NCBI RefSeq assembly: GCF_003576645.1
Contig: NC_044921.1
Coordinates: forward strand, 25,975,203 to 26,039,202
Reading direction: 5' to 3'
Length of the DNA stretch: 64,000 bases
DNA from: Ipomoea triloba
Lineage: Eukaryota; Streptophyta; Magnoliopsida; Solanales; Convolvulaceae
The notes under the pieces are model-generated. The model was not told the DNA's origin. It was given only the letters and a program-made list of their open reading frames with translations, and ran no database searches. Position 1 is the stretch's first letter. Each line of letters opens with the position of its first letter. Made by a program: the position numbers and the translations under genes. Below are positions 59,286-64,000 of this stretch, piece by piece.

Positions 59286-60595
59286 AAAGAAATTTGTTTA
59301 CTTCAATGAACCATTTTTATTGTGTATTCTATGATAACTACACACCTAATATCCCCATACTCATTCAGATGGTGCATTTTTACATAAGTTGAACCCGTGA
59401 CCTTGAAGTTGCATTAGGAATATGCTTGCCAATTATTAGAAATGGGTCATTCTAAGCATCTCAATGTACATTGGATGAACATTTTGTTCAAATAAAAATG
59501 TTACAATTTCCAATTATTTATGGCACCATCATTCATCATTGTAGGCATTAAGTATTCATTAGAGATAAAGGAGAATAGAAAAGCAAAGCACAAAAGATGA
59601 TGAATCATTACCCAAGTCACAAATGGATCTATCCCCCATTCACACCTGATTGGGATCCAAGAAGCCTAACCAAAACAATCTTTTTTTTTTTTTTTTTTTT
59701 TTTTTTATAAATGTGTCCCATGTTAGATCCTGGAATTCTGCGAATGAACATGAAACACAGCCAAGACAGACAGGGAGAACTATATTTGTTTAATGTTAGC
59801 AATGGTCCATAACCCTCAAGTTGGAACACATTATTAACACTAAGGGAACTTTCACAGGCAGAATCATTCACTGCATACATGATAAGAAGCAGGAATAAGT
59901 TGTCCTCCTCAGCTCTTTGTGTTTTATAATATATATATAATTATGGATCCTTAATCGCGTTTAAGACAGCACTAATACAATATTAGTACGACTGTATATA
60001 TAATAATCATGCTCTGCTCCATTACTAGCTAGGTTTAATGTTAATTAAATCAAGATGAAATGATGTTTGTGGAATGCCCTTTGAGGTGTTGCTGGGGTTT
60101 TTGTGAGAATCTCATAGGCTAAACATTCATCAATAATTGCTAATTGTTAATGATACCTATCTAGCAAAAATTGGCATATGGACCTATGGTCCCCCCACTC
60201 CCCCTCACCCCTCCATTGCCAAAAACGATATGATCTAGTTAGTGTAAGGATAAAAAATATCAACACACCTAACATGGGGTAGCATGAACAATTATAATCA
60301 AACAAAATACAGACTATTGATTACTGGGTAACCACAAGATAGTTACAAGTTCCACTATCTCGGGCCAGGATTAGCATATTGGCTTCCTTGGTTTATACAT
60401 GTCAACTATATATGGGCCCAAGTGGGTTAGACAGTTGGTTTGTTAATCACAAAGTTATAAGTTCCATTTTTCGGTGGAGCTATTTATTGCCCTTCTTGAT
60501 TAGTTTGAGCTAGTCATTTTATACGGGGCAGGTAATAAATGGTCAAAAACAAAGAAAAAAGGGGCTCCTTATGCGTAGTACACAAATGTCTAGCT

Positions 60596-60705
60596 TCTAT
60601 GTTCAGTTGAGTTACCATGATTTACATCCTCCCAGATGATTTGCGGTGTGGAGATGTGGGGGCCCTTGGGCTGGGGATTCAACCTTTGAGGAGGAAAAAA
60701 AAACA
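60596..60705 (+). repeat. SINE-like copy, family C, with A-rich tail
   Basis: Plus strand: CAGTTGAGTTACCATGATTT, ACATCCTCCCAGATGATTTG, GGGCCCTTGGGCTGGGGATT, then a tail of AAAAAAAAAC. Head truncated relative to the copy at 59106. Confidence 0.55.
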
Positions 60706-62490
60706 AGGAAAAAAAAGGGAGTTTTATCATCATTCTGCCTCATTCAATTCCCAACTTGTGACTGTCAACTTCGAACTTTTATAGAAGCTAAGTGTGCTTC
60801 ATGAGAGGAATAAATACAGCTAATCAACTACTTTTGATGTGGTTGTACCATGATTTTAATTGGTATCGATTGATAATGCCAAATGTTTTATGGTATATTC
60901 ACAACCACTATACAAATTAAATTATTTTATTTATGCATAAAATAGGTGGCTATAACCTATAGGTGGAGAATAATTTGTCACAAGTTCAATTCTTGTCAAC
61001 ATCTTCATAGTCGAATCCATCAAACAAAGTCTTGCAAATGTGTCTAATTTCTTTTGTGTAATTGCAGATCGAAGGTACTAACTGCGCGGATATTCCTTAT
61101 CACAAAAAATAAAAAATAAAACATGGAAGTTAACTCACAAGCTAACAAAGAACTTATTCTGTGTCAAATTTGAAAGGGAGATCGATGGGGAGATGCAAAA
61201 TTTGTGTTCTCAAATCAACTTATTTCATGGCCTAAATTATTAAATCAATCAATTTGTATGTTTAGTGCTTTACAACCTTGTTTGATGTCTTTCTTACGTG
61301 GTACATAATTTTTGGTCCGACAAGAATGTTGTTATCAAAATATATATATCGTTACTGTATCAATCACGATAACTACTAGGAGCAGATGATAAGAAATGAA
61401 CAATACTTCTTGTATAAAATTTGGAATAATATCATTTGTCCATAATTTAAGTTGATCAACGATTTAAAAATAATGAAAAAAGAAAAAAAATGAATACTTT
61501 TGTAATTATTATGTGTGTTAAAACAAAGTTTCAAAATATATCTATTGATACGTGATAGTGTATCATGATTGATCTTAAAAGTGATATATATATATAACAT
61601 ATAAGTATGACATTTGCATGTTGCTTCGACTCGACCCGTCTCACGAATAAGGATCCATGAGACGGTCTCACACAAGTGTGACCTATATATATATATATAT
61701 ATATTCACCCTAAGTGTTAAATTATGTATAAGACTACTTAAAAGTAAGAATTATTTTTCACTATTTTAAATACTTCAAATTGATTGGCTCTAACATGAGT
61801 TAATTAAGATAAGAAGCTGTCATTTAAAAAAAAAAAGAAAAAAACTTTACTTAAACGATAAAATAACTACATTAACAGAGACACGTTATAAAAATTTATC
61901 CCAAAATTTAAATTCATCCTCAGAATTTATATTGGAGAATTATGCTTATATCATATTTACAAACAAAGCAACAAACAATTCTAGATACCAAAATCCACTT
62001 TTATTTGCCTTTTGGTCTTTCCTTTCTTAGCAACTATAAATTCTTATTATATTGCAACTCATTGGCAAATTAAAGACCAATTGATATTTTTGTTATTTTT
62101 TTTAGTCCAACCAAGAGATAATGTTAGACACGATTATGAGTAAGTGCTTAATTATTATATTATAAAGATTGATTTAACGTTAATGAGCATATTCTATTGT
62201 GTAAAAGAATAAAAGTAAAAGAATCCTTAACATATCTAACAATGTATTGTAGGATAAATCAAACCTTGGTGCAGAGGTGTTTGATCACATTTTTTTTTGT
62301 ATTAATTAATTTTTTTTAAAAAGAGAGAAATAATATTTTTACAGCCTGAATTTACCTCTTTGTATTGATATCTTAATATGATACTAAAATTCTTTATATT
62401 ACGGTGTACTATATTAATGCCAAACACTTTGTGTTCAGTTGGCATTTCTATGGTAGATACTGCCTTTAACTGGCCAGGGACACCAAGTCC

Positions 62491-62537
62491 AACAACAACA
62501 ACAACAACAAAAATAACAACAACAACAACAATAATAA
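62491..62537. repeat. AAC microsatellite
   Basis: About fifteen AAC/ACA units with minor interruptions. Confidence 0.9.
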
Positions 62538-62602
62538 TAAAGTTTCACGCTGCATACGTTTTACCCATTAAGAACAACTAGAGAAAAATTCTTGTATGGA
62601 TC

Positions 62603-62839
62603 CAAGGCCAGATTTTAGGGCGTGCAAGATGTGCGACCGTACAGGGCCCAAAATTTTGGGGGCCCTAGTCCAGCCCTGGCCTAATAGTTAATATATGTAT
62701 TTGTGATTATATTGGTTTAAAATTATATTTTTGCATCTTTCTCTTTGCAATTTTTTCTTCAATTCGCAGTTTATTTATATTTTGATAGGGCCTCACTTAT
62801 TTACCAGCACAGGGCCACACAAATAAAAAACCGGTCCTA
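62603..62839. mobile_element. hAT-type MITE, copy 2 (inverted)
   Basis: Interior and ends match the MITE at 40619-40835 in the opposite orientation (GGGCCCAAAATTTTGGGGG, CTAGTCCAGCCCTGGCCTA). It is flanked by (T/A)ATGGATC on both sides, a near-perfect 8-bp target duplication typical of hAT. Confidence 0.8.
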
Positions 62840-64000
62840 ATGGATCAAGATATATTCGATTTTGTTTTGATTGATATGATATCTATAATATAAATCTTGT
62901 TACGCATGTTAAGAGAAATTATAAGTTTATGAGTAACACTTAGGATGTATGACCAAGCGAACTGTCTAAAAAATTTATAAAAAAAAATTATGTTTACAAA
63001 TGACACTCATAATGTATGGCCAAAATGACTGTCTAGAGAAATTATAAATTTACAAAAAAGGAAATTATAAATTTACGAGTGACATCCATGACGTATGGTG
63101 AACGCGATTGCCTCTCAAAAATTCCATGCAAAGCATGCAAAAATGTGATGATTAATATTCCCATTAAAAGGAGGAAATCTTTGGGAAATAAATAGGATAA
63201 AGACAAGAGAATTTAGGAGCAAAAAAAACGTATTGGGGGGTCAAAGGAATACTGTCTCATCCTTGTCCTCTACCAATATTGCTTTGCATTACATGACACA
63301 CATCAATATATGGAACACATAGGAGATGCCCAATATACACATAAACAATTGTTGCTTCTTTCACAAGCTTTCTCGTATATATCTTTTATCATCTCTTTTC
63401 ATTAAACATATATCCCTATATATTAATTTTGATATTCTGATAATAATACTTTGTTGAGTTGTTCAACTCATGTTACACCAAAGATATATAATATAGTTTG
63501 GTTCACAATTATATTCAATAGAACTTATTCAAGAAGTCTCGGGGTAAATGATGCTGGTTTTGGTGTGTGGGCTCAAGTTTAATAAATATTATGGGTGTAT
63601 GATGGGAAATAAACATACATAAATAGTCACCCTAACAATAGTGTCAAGTCGCACTAATAGTGTCACCCTTTAACAATACACCACGACTTTCCAGTTGGGC
63701 TTTGAACATGTATGTGTACCATCAGATTTTATTTTTTTTTTAAAAATTTATAGAAAGTTTCTTTTAGACCAACTTTCTGATCACTTTAAAGATCTTAGAA
63801 ATATTTCACTTTTATTACCAATCACTCAAACGTTGAGGGTAACACCAATTACTAATAATGCTTGTCGAAAAAATTTGGACTTTTAGTTAGATCGCCTAAC
63901 ATATCCATAACTTTACTACTACTAGTAATCAGAAAGTTAAAACTAGGGTTCATCTCAACTCAGATCAAGTGTTTCTAACCAACATAGCTTTCAAGAGGTA
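62840..64000. other. Intergenic DNA, no gene seen
   Basis: AT-rich sequence; a motif around ATGTATGGCC...CTGTCTA repeats three times between 62940 and 63120. No coding sequence recognised up to the window end. Confidence 0.55.

Larger units (their letters stand above)
58716..62602. other. Gene-poor intergenic DNA
   Basis: No supportable gene. Contains SINE-like copies, a poly-T run at 59682-59706, a dispersed-repeat fragment near 60310-60560 and a TA microsatellite near 61685-61701. Small ORFs have no known domains. Confidence 0.55.

Overview
This is plant nuclear DNA, most likely from a eudicot and probably an asterid. It is AT-rich, with GT-AG introns, introns of about 80 to 1500 bp, plant-only gene families, MITEs, SINE-like repeats and a gene-capturing Mutator-like element. 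No bacterial features are present (no operons, Shine-Dalgarno sites or CRISPR). The asterid placement is inference: the MPB2C and MADS proteins resemble the Nicotiana and Petunia versions as I recall them.

Layout. 1-6.2 kb: intergenic DNA with a hairpin-rich MITE and a roughly 700-base poly-G block that looks like a sequencing artefact. 6.3-11.7 kb (+): BIM1-like bHLH factor, 11 coding exons. 12.9-16.5 kb (+): CYP87A-type cytochrome P450, 8 exons. 17.2-20.2 kb (-): GT106/O-fucosyltransferase-family protein, 8 exons. 20-31.6 kb: repeat-rich and without an intact gene; it holds a Pack-MULE carrying a broken EXORDIUM-like fragment and two related hAT-like elements. 31.6-32.6 kb (+): Dof5.4/OBP4-like factor. 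34.3-40.5 kb: MPB2C (+) between two minus-strand paralogues of a small plant family with a conserved FAFP(V/I)L C-terminus. 42.1 kb (-): dirigent protein. 43.3-44.7 kb (-): universal-stress-protein-like gene. 46.3-49.2 kb (-): SEPALLATA-clade MADS-box gene, 8 exons. 54.6-56.8 kb (-): UDP-arabinopyranose mutase/RGP, 4 exons. 57-64 kb: repeats only.

Every exon chain below was built by hand. The exon lengths of each gene sum to a multiple of three, and each splice phase was checked at the codon level. Three introns use GC-AG rather than GT-AG borders.

The genes form no pathway cluster. Several bear on cell walls (RGP, GT106 family, dirigent) or on growth and transcription (BIM1-like, Dof, SEP-like), but ordinary gene order explains that. 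The most informative non-gene observations are: the Pack-MULE with perfect 9-bp target duplications; an exact 51-bp duplication around a single N that inflates one arm of that element; a minisatellite that overlaps the stop codon of a gene; and a 25-bp coding repeat inside the USP gene.
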